NCBI GenBank assembly: GCA_963706415.1
Contig: OY970159.1
Coordinates: 4,216,001 to 4,280,000 of the forward strand
Reading direction: 5' to 3'
DNA: 64,000 nt
Origin: Baekduia sp963706415
Lineage (GTDB): Bacteria; Actinomycetota; Thermoleophilia; Solirubrobacterales; Solirubrobacteraceae
Position 1 is the first letter of the stretch. The number at the start of each line of letters is the position of its first letter. Below the pieces are notes generated by a model that saw only the letters and a program-made list of their open reading frames with translations, was not told the origin of the DNA and did not search any database. The translations under genes and the position numbers were made by a program. Of this stretch, positions 35,739 to 43,323 are shown piece by piece.

Positions 35739-38344
35739 CCCGTATTGCGTAGGCCGAACGCGATCCCGGTCACCGTCCCCAAGAGGGCCTGGCGATCGGC
35801 GGTCGCGTCGGCCCGCGTGCGCTCCAGCAGCTCGACCTGCAGGTGTGAGAGCGGATCGACCCACGGATCGCGGTGGACCAGACGATCCTGGAGACGCACG
35901 GCCCCCGCGAGCAACCGGTCGCCGCCGGTGATCGCCAACACGGAGGACTTGACCTTCTCGTGCTCGGCGATGATCTGGGGCCAGAAGCGCGTGCGCAGGT
36001 CAGGGTCGACGAGCCGCAGGTAGCGCTCGGCGACGCCGAGGTCGGTCTTGAACAGGGCCATCTCCAGCGTCGAGATGAGCGTCGCGAAGAACGGCCAGCG
36101 CGCGTGCATCGCGCGGTAGCGCTCAAGATCGCCCTCGGCCAGCGCGGTACCCGCGCCGTACCAGGACGGCAGCAGGATCCGATTCTGCGTCCACGCGAAG
36201 ACCCACGGGATCGCGCGCAGCGACTCGATCGTGCCGTCGCCCCCGCGCGACGGCGGGCGCGAGCCGATGTTGAGGTCGGCGAGCGCCTCGACCGGCGTGA
36301 TCTGAAAGAAGAAGCGCGCGAAGTCCGGGTCCTCGTAGACCAGCGCGCGGTAGGTCTCGCGCGAGCGGCGCGCGAGTCGGTCGAGGTCGGCGCGCCAGTC
36401 CTCCGACGCCGCCGGCCGCGCGATGTTGGAGGCCAACAGCACCGCGCTCAGCGTCTGCTCCAGCGACCGCTCAGCCAGCTCCGGGTGGCCGTAGCGCGAG
36501 CTGATCGTCTCGCCCTGCTCGGTGATCCGGATGCGACCGTGCAGCGAGCCGGTCGGCTGGGCGACGATCGCGCGGTAGGTCGGGCCGCCGCCGCGTGAGG
36601 TCGAGCCGCCGCGGCCGTGGAAGAGCTCCAGCTCGATGCCTGCGTCGGCGGCCTGGCGCGAGAGGGAGAGCTGCGCACCGCGCAGCGCCCATTGGCTGGC
36701 GACGAAGGACCCGTCCTTGCCCGAGTCCGAGTACCCCAACATGATGACCTGACGATCACCCTGGGTCGCCAACAGCTCGCGGTACGGCGCCGAGGCGTAC
36801 AGCGCGGCCATCGTCTGCGACGCGCGGTCGAGGTCGTCGAGGGTCTCGAAGAGCGGGACGAAGCGCAGGTCCAGCGCCGTGCCCGCGCGCTGTGCCAGCC
36901 AGCGCGCGCCCAGGACGTGCGAGGGCTGCTCGGTCATCGACACGATCAGGCAGCGCACGACCTCGGGCCCGTAGGCCTCCGACGCCAGCGCGGCCGCGTC
37001 GAGCGCGGCGACCAGCTCGCCCGCGGTTCCGGGCGGACGGCGGCGCAGGCCGGCGTTCCCGGTCGCGATCGCCTCGCCGAGCAGCGCCTGACGCTCTTCC
37101 TCAGGCGCATTGGCATAGCCGGGCAGCAGCGCGCCGACCGCCGCGTCGATGACCGTCGCGTTCTGGCGCAGGTCCAGCCCGGCGAGGTGGAAGCCGAAGC
37201 AGTCGACCTGGCGCAGCAGCCGCCGCAGCGAGCCATGTGCGACGTGGCGCGAGCCGAGACTGTCGGCGATCAGCTCGAGGTCGGCGCGCAGCTGGGCAGG
37301 ACTCTCGTAGCCGGCCTGTCCCCCACGGACGTCGAGCATGTTGATCAACCTGCGCTCGATGAACCCCAACTTGGTCCGGAGCGGCTCCCACGCGTGATGG
37401 GGGCGACGGAGCACGCGCGCGTCCGGCAGCTCCTCGGCATCACGCGCCAAGGACGCGGCCAGCGCAGCGCTCACCGTCACCCGCCGCTCGGAGTGCGAGA
37501 AGCGCCGGGCCAGCTGCGCGACGCGATCGCGCAGCATCCGGATCGCGGCACGCCGGTGCAGCTCGATCGTCCGGGTGACGGTGGCGGCGCCGACCTCCGG
37601 ATGACCGTCCATGTCGCCGCCCGGCCACGACGCGAACTCCAGGACCGGCGTGGCGGGCAACGGCCCCAGGTCGCGCTCCAACTCGTCGAGCACCGCGGGC
37701 ACCGCGTCGTAGAGCACCGACTCGAAGACGTAGAGCGTGCGGCGCACCTCGTCCTCGACATGGGGCCGCGCGCGGCGGACCTCGTCGGTCTGCCACCAGA
37801 TCGTCAGCACCTCGCGCAGCTCGTCGAGCAGCACGCGACGACGTGAGCGGCCGGTCCGCGGGTCCTCGACGCGGTCCAGCAGCTCGGTGATCGCCCATTG
37901 GTGGTCGAGCACGGAGCGCCGCGAGGCCTCGGTCGGGTGCGCGGTCAAGACCAGCTCGACGTGGAGGTCGGCGAGCGCGGCGACCGGATCGACCGCGTGC
38001 TCGCCCAGCAGGCCCGCGGTCTCGGCCAGCGACTCGCGCTGCACCGTGCCTTGGGCGTCGTAGGAGCGGCGGCGGCGCAGCCGCTCGCGCTCCTCGGCGA
38101 TGTTGGCGACTTGGAGCTGCAGCGAGCAGGCGCGGATGATCGGCTCGAGCTCGTCCTCGGACAGCGCGTGCAGGCGGGCGAGGAGCACCTCGGCCGCGCC
38201 TTCCTCGCTCTTGCGCACACGGGCGGCCGTCGCATGCAGCCACGCCACGGTCTCGGCGAAGTCGGCGCCGCACTGCTCGGTCAGCACGTCGCCGACGAGC
38301 GCTTCGAGCAGCTCGAGCTTCTGAAGTGTCCATGTGGCGCTCAC
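35735..38344 (-). CDS. ppc: Phosphoenolpyruvate carboxylase
   Basis: PEPC fixes bicarbonate onto phosphoenolpyruvate to give oxaloacetate, replenishing the TCA cycle. The catalytic signatures are intact: LVLTAHPTEASRR near residue 130 (catalytic histidine), GYSDSGKDGSFVASQWAL, and FHGRGGSTSRGGGPTYRAI (glycine-rich loop). The protein ends with the strictly conserved GLRNTG. At 869 residues it is of usual size. Its start is 53 bases from the divergent LysR-type gene; no LysR site was confirmed. Confidence 0.96.
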   Translation of the reverse strand: MSATWTLQKLELLEALVGDVLTEQCGADFAETVAWLHATAARVRKSEEGAAEVLLARLHALSEDELEPIIRACSLQLQVANIAEERERLRRRRSYDAQGTVQRESLAETAGLLGEHAVDPVAALADLHVELVLTAHPTEASRRSVLDHQWAITELLDRVEDPRTGRSRRRVLLDELREVLTIWWQTDEVRRARPHVEDEVRRTLYVFESVLYDAVPAVLDELERDLGPLPATPVLEFASWPGGDMDGHPEVGAATVTRTIELHRRAAIRMLRDRVAQLARRFSHSERRVTVSAALAASLARDAEELPDARVLRRPHHAWEPLRTKLGFIERRLINMLDVRGGQAGYESPAQLRADLELIADSLGSRHVAHGSLRRLLRQVDCFGFHLAGLDLRQNATVIDAAVGALLPGYANAPEEERQALLGEAIATGNAGLRRRPPGTAGELVAALDAAALASEAYGPEVVRCLIVSMTEQPSHVLGARWLAQRAGTALDLRFVPLFETLDDLDRASQTMAALYASAPYRELLATQGDRQVIMLGYSDSGKDGSFVASQWALRGAQLSLSRQAADAGIELELFHGRGGSTSRGGGPTYRAIVAQPTGSLHGRIRITEQGETISSRYGHPELAERSLEQTLSAVLLASNIARPAASEDWRADLDRLARRSRETYRALVYEDPDFARFFFQITPVEALADLNIGSRPPSRGGDGTIESLRAIPWVFAWTQNRILLPSWYGAGTALAEGDLERYRAMHARWPFFATLISTLEMALFKTDLGVAERYLRLVDPDLRTRFWPQIIAEHEKVKSSVLAITGGDRLLAGAVRLQDRLVHRDPWVDPLSHLQVELLERTRADATADRQALLGTVTGIAFGLRNTG

Positions 38345-38397
38345 GCTAGTAGCGCGCGGCGGCCATGGACATGGACCGGCGGGCAGAATGCACCAGC

Positions 38398-39279
38398 ATG
38401 GACCTGCGACAGCTCGAGTACTTCGCCGCGGTCGCCCGCCACCGGCACTTCCGGCGCGCGGCGGAGTCGCTGTACGTCACGCAGTCGGCGGTGTCCCAAG
38501 CCGTGCGGCGGCTGGAGACCGAGCTGGGGCTGGAGCTGCTGCGCCGGACCTCGCACGGCGTCGAGATCACGCCCGCCGGCGAGGAGCTGCTCGGCCGCGC
38601 GGAGGCGATCCTGAGCGACGTCGCGGGCGCACGGGCGGCGATGGACGAGCACGCGGGAACGCTGCGCGGTGGCGTGCGCGCCGCCGCCACGACGGGCGAC
38701 GCCCTGCGGCTGGCACCCGCGCTCGCGCGCTTCGGGCGCGAGCATCCGAGCGTCCGGATCGCACTGCGCCAGGGCGGCCCGAGCGAGGTGGTGGACTTGG
38801 TCGCCAAGGGCTCGGTCGACCTCGCGGTCGCGGCCCTCCCAGAGGCCACGGCGCTGCCCGAGGACGTCGAGGCGCTCGCGCTCGGCGCCGAGCCGCTCGT
38901 GCTGCTGGTGGCGCCCGACGACGCCCTGGCCGGCACGACGGGCGTCAAGCTCTGGGACGTCCGCGACCGCCCGTTCGTGCTCGCCGAGCCGGGCACCGCG
39001 CTGCGCGGCGCCGCGCTGGCCGCGTGCGCGGCCGAGGGCTTCGGCCCGGTCCCGCTCTTCGAGGTCGGCGAGCCGACGGCGGTGCGCTTCCTGGTCGGCG
39101 CGGGGCTCGGCGTCTCGCTGGTCCCAGCGTCCTGGCTGTCGCTGGAAGGCCCGGAGGTCGGCATGGCGACGGTCGCCGGCGCGACCGCCGTCCACACGGT
39201 CGCGCTGCTCACGCGGCGGGCGACGCCGACGCCGATCGCCCGCCTGCTGGCCGAGCACCTGCGGGCGACGCTGGGTTAG
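38398..39279 (+). CDS. LysR-family transcriptional regulator
   Basis: ATG 38398 begins MDLRQLEYFAAVARHRHFRR, the canonical LysR helix-turn-helix start (AAESLYVTQSAVSQAVRRLETELG). The co-inducer-binding domain follows (about residues 90-290), with the RIALRQGGPSEVVDLVAKGSVDLAVA motif. An in-frame ATG at 38365 is less likely, because homologues start at MDLRQL. It diverges from ppc, which might be a target, and is followed at 39326 by a convergent thioredoxin gene. Confidence 0.92.
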   Translation: MDLRQLEYFAAVARHRHFRRAAESLYVTQSAVSQAVRRLETELGLELLRRTSHGVEITPAGEELLGRAEAILSDVAGARAAMDEHAGTLRGGVRAAATTGDALRLAPALARFGREHPSVRIALRQGGPSEVVDLVAKGSVDLAVAALPEATALPEDVEALALGAEPLVLLVAPDDALAGTTGVKLWDVRDRPFVLAEPGTALRGAALAACAAEGFGPVPLFEVGEPTAVRFLVGAGLGVSLVPASWLSLEGPEVGMATVAGATAVHTVALLTRRATPTPIARLLAEHLRATLG

Positions 39280-39325
39280 AGCACCCAGCCGCGGGGTGTC
39301 GCCGGCGCCACGGCGCGGACGCGCC

Positions 39326-39652
39326 CTACAGCACTTCCGCCAGCTCTTGCTCCAGCCGCCGGCGCGGTCGCGAGCCGATGAGCTGCAGGATCGGCTCGCC
39401 GTTGCGGAAGAGCAGGAAGGTCGGCATCGACAGGACGCCGTACTTGGCGGCGATCACCTGGTTGGCCTCGACGTCGAGACCGACGACGCGCAGATCGTCA
39501 CGCTCGGCGGCAAGCGCGTCGAGGATCGGGTGCATCGCGCGGCACGGCCCGCACCAAGCGGCCCAGAAGTCGACGAGGACGGGCACGTCTGACTCGAGCA
39601 CGTCGGCGGCGAACGAGTCGTCGGTGGCCTGGGGGAAAGAGACGGTGGTCAT
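39326..39652 (-). CDS. trxA: Thioredoxin
   Basis: The 108-residue protein contains the redox active site WAAWCGPCRAM in the thioredoxin fold, with the cis-proline loop SMPTFLLFRNG and a buried aspartate (PVLVDFWA). It would reduce disulfides in cytoplasmic enzymes, including ribonucleotide reductase partners. Length and order are normal, and there is no signal peptide. It lies alone, diverging from the kinase gene. Confidence 0.93.
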   Translation of the reverse strand: MTTVSFPQATDDSFAADVLESDVPVLVDFWAAWCGPCRAMHPILDALAAERDDLRVVGLDVEANQVIAAKYGVLSMPTFLLFRNGEPILQLIGSRPRRRLEQELAEVL

Positions 39653-39744
39653 GCCTTGCAGTGTGCGTCGCAGAGGCGCTTCAGTCGACGCCGATCGGCG
39701 ATCACGGCGAGTAGCAGCGCTGCACGCGGCAGAATGAGGGGTGG

Positions 39745-41256
39745 ATGGCCGACCTTCAGACAGGCAGCGAGTTCGCCGGCTGCCGCATCGAGGAGGTCCT
39801 CGGCCGCGGCGGGATGGGTGTGATCTACCGCGCGACCGAGCTCCGGCTCGGGCGACCCGTCGCGCTGAAGCTGATCGCCACCGAGCAGGCCTCGGACCCT
39901 GATGTGCGCGAGCGCTTCGAGCGCGAGGCGCGGATGACGGCGTCGATCGAGCACCCCAACGTGGTCCCGGTCTACGGGGCCGGCGAGGAAGAGGGCCACC
40001 TCTACCTCGTCATGCGCTTCGTGCCGGGGACCGACCTGCATCACCTGCTCGGGCAGGAAGGACGGCTGGCGCCGGCGCGCGCCGCGTCGATCGTCGCCCA
40101 GGTCGCCGACGCGCTGGACGCCGCGCACGCCGCGGGCCTCGTGCACCGCGACGTCAAGCCGGCCAACATCCTCATCAACAACGACCATGCCTACCTCAGC
40201 GACTTCGGCATCACGCGTGTGCAGGCATCCGACACGCGCATCACCGACAGCGGCAACTGGATCGGGACCGTCGACTTCATGGCGCCCGAGCACCTGCGCG
40301 GCGAGCCGACCGACGCGCGCGCCGACGTGTACGCCTTGGGCTGCGTGTTGTTCACGGCGCTGACCGGGACGCCGCCGTTCCGGCGCGCCACGGTGCCGGT
40401 GACGATCACCGCGCACCTGCACGACCTACCGCCGCGACCGTCGGAGACCGCCGGGGTGCCCGCGGCCTTCGACGCCGTGATCGCGCGGGCGCTGGCCAAG
40501 GCGCCGGAGGATCGCTATCCGTCGGCGGGCGACCTCGGCCGCGCGGCGCGAGCAGCGGCGACCGGCGAGCGGGTATCGACGGCCCGCGGCTCGGTGGCGA
40601 CCGGCGCCGCGACGCCGGAGGAGGCCGAGCCGACGCGCATCGCCCCGGTGCCGGGAGCGACGGCGGTGATGGCGCCCGCGACGGCCGCGACCGAGCATGC
40701 GAGCGCGGCCAACGGCGCGAGCGCACACACGCCGCCATCGCCGCCGCCGCGCGACCAGCGCCGCCCCGCCGCGGTGAAGGTCCAGCGCGGCCGCGGGCGC
40801 AAGCTCGCGCTGGCGGCGACCCTCGCCGTGCTGGCGATCCCGACCGTGCTCGTCGTCCGCTGGGCCGCCGGCGACAGCACGCCAACGGGCCCGTTGACCG
40901 CCGGCGAGGTGCGCAACGCAGCGCAGTCCTTCGCCGAGGCCTACAGCAACGAGGACGACGCGGCCCTGCGACACACGCTGACGCCCGCGGTCCGGCGCTG
41001 GGGCGCGAGCGGCGCAGCGCAGCGTGGCCGCGTGGCGGTCGTCGGCGAGTACCACCGCCAGTTCGCGACGAGCAAGGTGCAGCACTACGCGCTTGACGAC
41101 CTGCAGGTCTCCGGCGGCCGGGTCGGTCGCGCCGAGGGCCGCTACACCGTGACCCGCGACGGCGCGCCGCCGATCACCGGCCGGATCGTCTTCGGCGTCA
41201 TCCGCCGCGACGGCAAGCCCGCGATCGACCTGATCGCGACCGAGCCGCGAGCCTGA
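39745..41256 (+). CDS. Membrane Ser/Thr protein kinase with extracellular NTF2-like domain
   Basis: The kinase domain (residues about 10-275) has the glycine loop LGRGGMGVIYRA, Lys in ALKLI, HRDVKPANIL (catalytic Asp), DFGIT and GTVDFMAPE. A Pro/Ala-rich juxtamembrane linker follows. Then comes one membrane segment (LALAATLAVLAIPTVLVVRW) and an external domain of about 110 residues (AAQSFAEAYSNEDDAALRHTLTPAVRRWG, ending YTVTRDGAPPITGRIVFGVI) that looks like an NTF2/SnoaL-type sensor. It lacks the PASTA repeats of PknB, but the convergent neighbour is a lipoprotein with a PASTA-like domain. GTPases or transcription regulators among its substrates are not indicated. Confidence 0.9.
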   Translation: MADLQTGSEFAGCRIEEVLGRGGMGVIYRATELRLGRPVALKLIATEQASDPDVRERFEREARMTASIEHPNVVPVYGAGEEEGHLYLVMRFVPGTDLHHLLGQEGRLAPARAASIVAQVADALDAAHAAGLVHRDVKPANILINNDHAYLSDFGITRVQASDTRITDSGNWIGTVDFMAPEHLRGEPTDARADVYALGCVLFTALTGTPPFRRATVPVTITAHLHDLPPRPSETAGVPAAFDAVIARALAKAPEDRYPSAGDLGRAARAAATGERVSTARGSVATGAATPEEAEPTRIAPVPGATAVMAPATAATEHASAANGASAHTPPSPPPRDQRRPAAVKVQRGRGRKLALAATLAVLAIPTVLVVRWAAGDSTPTGPLTAGEVRNAAQSFAEAYSNEDDAALRHTLTPAVRRWGASGAAQRGRVAVVGEYHRQFATSKVQHYALDDLQVSGGRVGRAEGRYTVTRDGAPPITGRIVFGVIRRDGKPAIDLIATEPRA

Positions 41257-41257
41257 G

Positions 41258-41803
41258 CTAGCAGCGACGCGCGAGCTGCACGACGACCGTCGACCCCGGG
41301 TCGACGTGGGCGCCGGCGCTCGGATCGGTCACGCAGACCTCGGGAGAGCCGCCGAGCAGCTCGTCGAAGAAGCCGCCGTTGGTGGTCTGGAGGTCGCCCT
41401 TGAGGTTGGCGTCCTGGAGCGCGCTCTTCGCGTCGTCGGCGCCGAGGCCGACGAGATCGGGGACCACCACGTCGACCACGCGGCGAACGCGGACGGCGGT
41501 CAGCGCGGGGCGGGCGCGACCGGCGCTGGCGAGGACGTCGACGACGTTGACGCCGGGCTCGACGCTGATCCGCGCGCTCCAGGCACCGCCGGCCACGCGG
41601 GCGCGCTCGCCACGGACGGTCACCAACGCGCTCGACGGCGTCACCGTCCCGCGCACCTCGACGCTCGCCGCCCGCACCGTCCCGAGGTCCTGGGGCGCGG
41701 TGACCTGCAGGCGCACGCTCCCGACCGGCTTGGCCGGCTTGTCGCCACCGCAGGCGCTGAGCAGAAGGGCGCACGCTGCGCCGGTGAGGAGGGAGAGCCG
41801 CAT
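41258..41803 (-). CDS. Lipoprotein with C-terminal PASTA-like domain
   Basis: ATG 41803 gives a lipoprotein signal MRLSLLTGAACALLLSAC with lipobox LSAC. An Ig-like middle domain (VRLQVTAPQDLGTVRAASVE and on) precedes a PASTA-like domain: VVPDLVGLGADDAKSALQDA, then DPSAGAHVDPGSTVVVQLA. PASTA domains bind uncrosslinked peptidoglycan or beta-lactams and normally sit on PknB-type kinases. Here the neighbouring kinase ends one base away on the other strand (TGA 41256, CTA 41258). I infer that the ligand-sensing part has been moved to a separate lipoprotein. Upstream codons to 41887 lack a signal and are excluded. Confidence 0.78.
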   Translation of the reverse strand: MRLSLLTGAACALLLSACGGDKPAKPVGSVRLQVTAPQDLGTVRAASVEVRGTVTPSSALVTVRGERARVAGGAWSARISVEPGVNVVDVLASAGRARPALTAVRVRRVVDVVVPDLVGLGADDAKSALQDANLKGDLQTTNGGFFDELLGGSPEVCVTDPSAGAHVDPGSTVVVQLARRC

Positions 41804-41944
41804 GCGTCGAGATCGCCGGCGGGCACGCCGGACCCCGTCAGTATGCGACAGGGACGAGATTCGGACGCTCGTCGCCCAAGCCCCCATATACGGAGTCCAG
41901 ACGACGAGCGCCTGGCCGAGCCGTGCGTGCGGCGTCCTTAACTC

Positions 41945-41976
41945 CCGAAGCCCCCTGCTGAGACAGAGGGCCTCGG
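41945..41976 (-). terminator. Terminator on the minus strand
   Basis: In minus-strand RNA CCGAGGCCCUCUG pairs with CAGGGGGCUUCGG over 13 positions, two of them G-U. On the plus strand those two become A-C mismatches, so the structure serves minus-strand transcription, ending the rpf-side transcript. The rest of 41804-42073 contains no gene I can support. Confidence 0.55.
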
Positions 41977-42073
41977 ATGAGGAAGGTCAAACGTGAGCGG
42001 GAAGGAGGGTGACACGCGCTCCCTCCGGTAGTCGGCACCGGTCCAGCGGGACTTGAGAACCCGGCCGGGCGGC

Positions 42074-42337
42074 TCAGGCCGCCGCGCCGTCGGGCGCCGG
42101 CACGAGCCGGACCGTCCGGCGGCCACCGGCGAGCGCGCGCTGCCAGGGGCCCACGCCATCGAGGTCCTGGCCCGCGTCGAGCAGCAGCGCCGCCAGCGTG
42201 AGGGCCTCGTCGCGCCGCTGCGGCGGCGAGGCATATGCACGGTCGTGGCGACCCGTCAGCCCCGGGCTGAAGCGGTCGTCGACCTGCACCGTGAAGGTGG
42301 GACCGAGCGTCAGGGAGAGCTGATCGGAAGCAGACAC
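42074..42337 (-). CDS. Small protein of unknown function downstream of the Rpf gene
   Basis: An 87-residue frame begins with GTG 42337, immediately after a perfect hairpin, and ends at 42074. It reads SASDQLSLTLGPTFTVQVDDRF, then RDEALTLAALLLDAGQDLDGVG, then TVRLVPAPDG. Two strand-rich parts around a helix and good codon bias make it likely real. No Shine-Dalgarno sequence is visible, and no family is recognised. It could be translated from a transcript processed at the hairpin, or leaderless from its own promoter. Confidence 0.45.
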   Translation of the reverse strand: MSASDQLSLTLGPTFTVQVDDRFSPGLTGRHDRAYASPPQRRDEALTLAALLLDAGQDLDGVGPWQRALAGGRRTVRLVPAPDGAAA

Positions 42338-42339
42338 CG

Positions 42340-42373
42340 GGCGCAAGCGTCGCAGGTGCGCGACGCTTGCGCC
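42340..42373 (-). terminator. Perfect 14-base-pair hairpin after the Rpf gene
   Basis: GGCGCAAGCGTCGC and GCGACGCTTGCGCC are exact reverse complements around a six-base loop (AGGTGC on the plus strand). It starts 6 bases beyond the Rpf stop and ends 2 bases before the next GTG. It probably terminates or attenuates transcription between the two genes; no T-run follows. Confidence 0.7.
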
Positions 42374-42378
42374 AAGCA

Positions 42379-43044
42379 CTACCGGCCGCAGGCCGGCCAG
42401 GGCGCAGTGCCCTGCGCAGCCAGCAGGGCGGCCGCGCGCTGATCCTGCTCGGCCTCCGGCGCGGCGGCCGGGTCGCCGCTGCCGCCCATCGCCCGCCACG
42501 TCGCGCGCGTGAACTGGTACTTGCCGCGGTAGCGACCGTCGGCGGAGATCACGCTCGGATCGCCGCCGGACTCGCACCGGGCGATCTTGGCCAGCGTCCC
42601 CGAGCCGGAGCCGGTGGAGGCCGTGACGGCCTTCGGGGTGCTCGCCACCGGCCCCGATGCCAACCCCAACGCGCCCGCGGTCTGCGGGCCGACGATGCCG
42701 TCGACGGTCAAGCCGTTCTGACGCTGGAAGGAGCGCACGGCGCGCGCTGTCGCGGCCGAGAAGCTGCCGGTCTGCTTGATGCCGAGGGCCGCCTGCAGGG
42801 CGGAGACGGCGTTGCCCGACGACCCGGCGCTCAGCGTGCTCGGGGCCGGCGCCTGCGCGCTGGTCTGTGCCAGCGCCAGCGGGCCGCCGAGCGCCAGCAC
42901 GGCGCCGAAGACCGCCACCGAGCTGCTGCCGCCGCGCCGGCGTCGCCGCCGGCGCATCGTCGCAAGACGCTGCGCCACCGCGGTGCGGCGCGCGCGAGAG
43001 CGCTCCAGGGACGCCTGGCAGGCGCGTTCGAACTCGTAGATCAC
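42379..43044 (-). CDS. Resuscitation-promoting factor-like muralytic transglycosylase
   Basis: The 221-residue exported protein has a long basic start and a hydrophobic signal (VAVFGAVLALGGPLALA). A peptidoglycan-binding domain 1 follows (LSAGSSGNAVSALQAALG ... SFQRQNGLTVDGIVGPQT), then an Rpf lysozyme-like domain IARCESGGDPSVISADGRYRGKYQFTRATWRAMGG in overlapping pieces. The catalytic glutamate is in CESGG and a closing cysteine in PWPACG. Rpfs cleave peptidoglycan and wake dormant cells. GTG 43044 follows AAAGGAAG by 8 bases. Expression is likely controlled by the cyclic-di-AMP riboswitch just upstream. Confidence 0.9.
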   Translation of the reverse strand: MIYEFERACQASLERSRARRTAVAQRLATMRRRRRRRGGSSSVAVFGAVLALGGPLALAQTSAQAPAPSTLSAGSSGNAVSALQAALGIKQTGSFSAATARAVRSFQRQNGLTVDGIVGPQTAGALGLASGPVASTPKAVTASTGSGSGTLAKIARCESGGDPSVISADGRYRGKYQFTRATWRAMGGSGDPAAAPEAEQDQRAAALLAAQGTAPWPACGR

Positions 43045-43066
43045 GAAGGGTGCTTCCTTTGCTCTT

Positions 43067-43225
43067 CACGCCTACGGGGTTAGCTGACGGGCTCGCGCTG
43101 AAAGAGCTGCGCTACGCCACTGAGGTGGCGATTCGCCCCGGGACCCGCTCACGCGGATCCAGTTGGGTCCCCCGCTCCCGGCGACACGGCGCCACCGGGA
43201 CTCGGCTGGTGTACAGCCGTGAAGG
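43067..43225 (-). ncRNA. Cyclic-di-AMP riboswitch (ydaO/yuaA type) upstream of rpf
   Basis: The minus-strand leader of the Rpf gene contains the conserved ydaO segments. These are GGGCGAATCGCC, then GTAGCGCAGCTCTTTC, then GAGCCCGTCAGCTAACCCCG and TAGGCGTGAAG just before the ribosome-binding site, with CCGAGTCCCGGTGGCG and GGGGGACCCAACTGG at the 5' end. In actinobacteria this riboswitch class precedes rpf-type wall hydrolase genes; cyclic-di-AMP binding usually turns expression off. The aptamer is about 155 bases, normal for the class. It reads away from ftsH. Confidence 0.88.
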
Positions 43226-43233
43226 GAAGCACA

Positions 43234-43262
43234 TCGGCACGACGCGTGCTGGGCGACATAAT
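43234..43262 (+). promoter_or_regulatory. Promoter of ftsH
   Basis: TCGGCA (43234-43239) and CATAAT (43257-43262, five of six to consensus) are separated by 17 bases. Transcription would start near 43269, 55 bases before the ftsH ATG and beyond the 5' end of the divergent riboswitch. Confidence 0.5.
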
Positions 43263-43323
43263 CGTTCGGGACCGAGCGGCGGCCCGGACGCGCCGTCGCG
43301 CTTCGTACACTGCGCCCCAGCGC

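Noticed and set aside
42020..42066. T-arm-like sequence (GGGTTCTCAAGTCCC on the minus strand) suggesting another tRNA
   Set aside because: The loop is nine bases, not seven, and no acceptor or anticodon stem could be formed.
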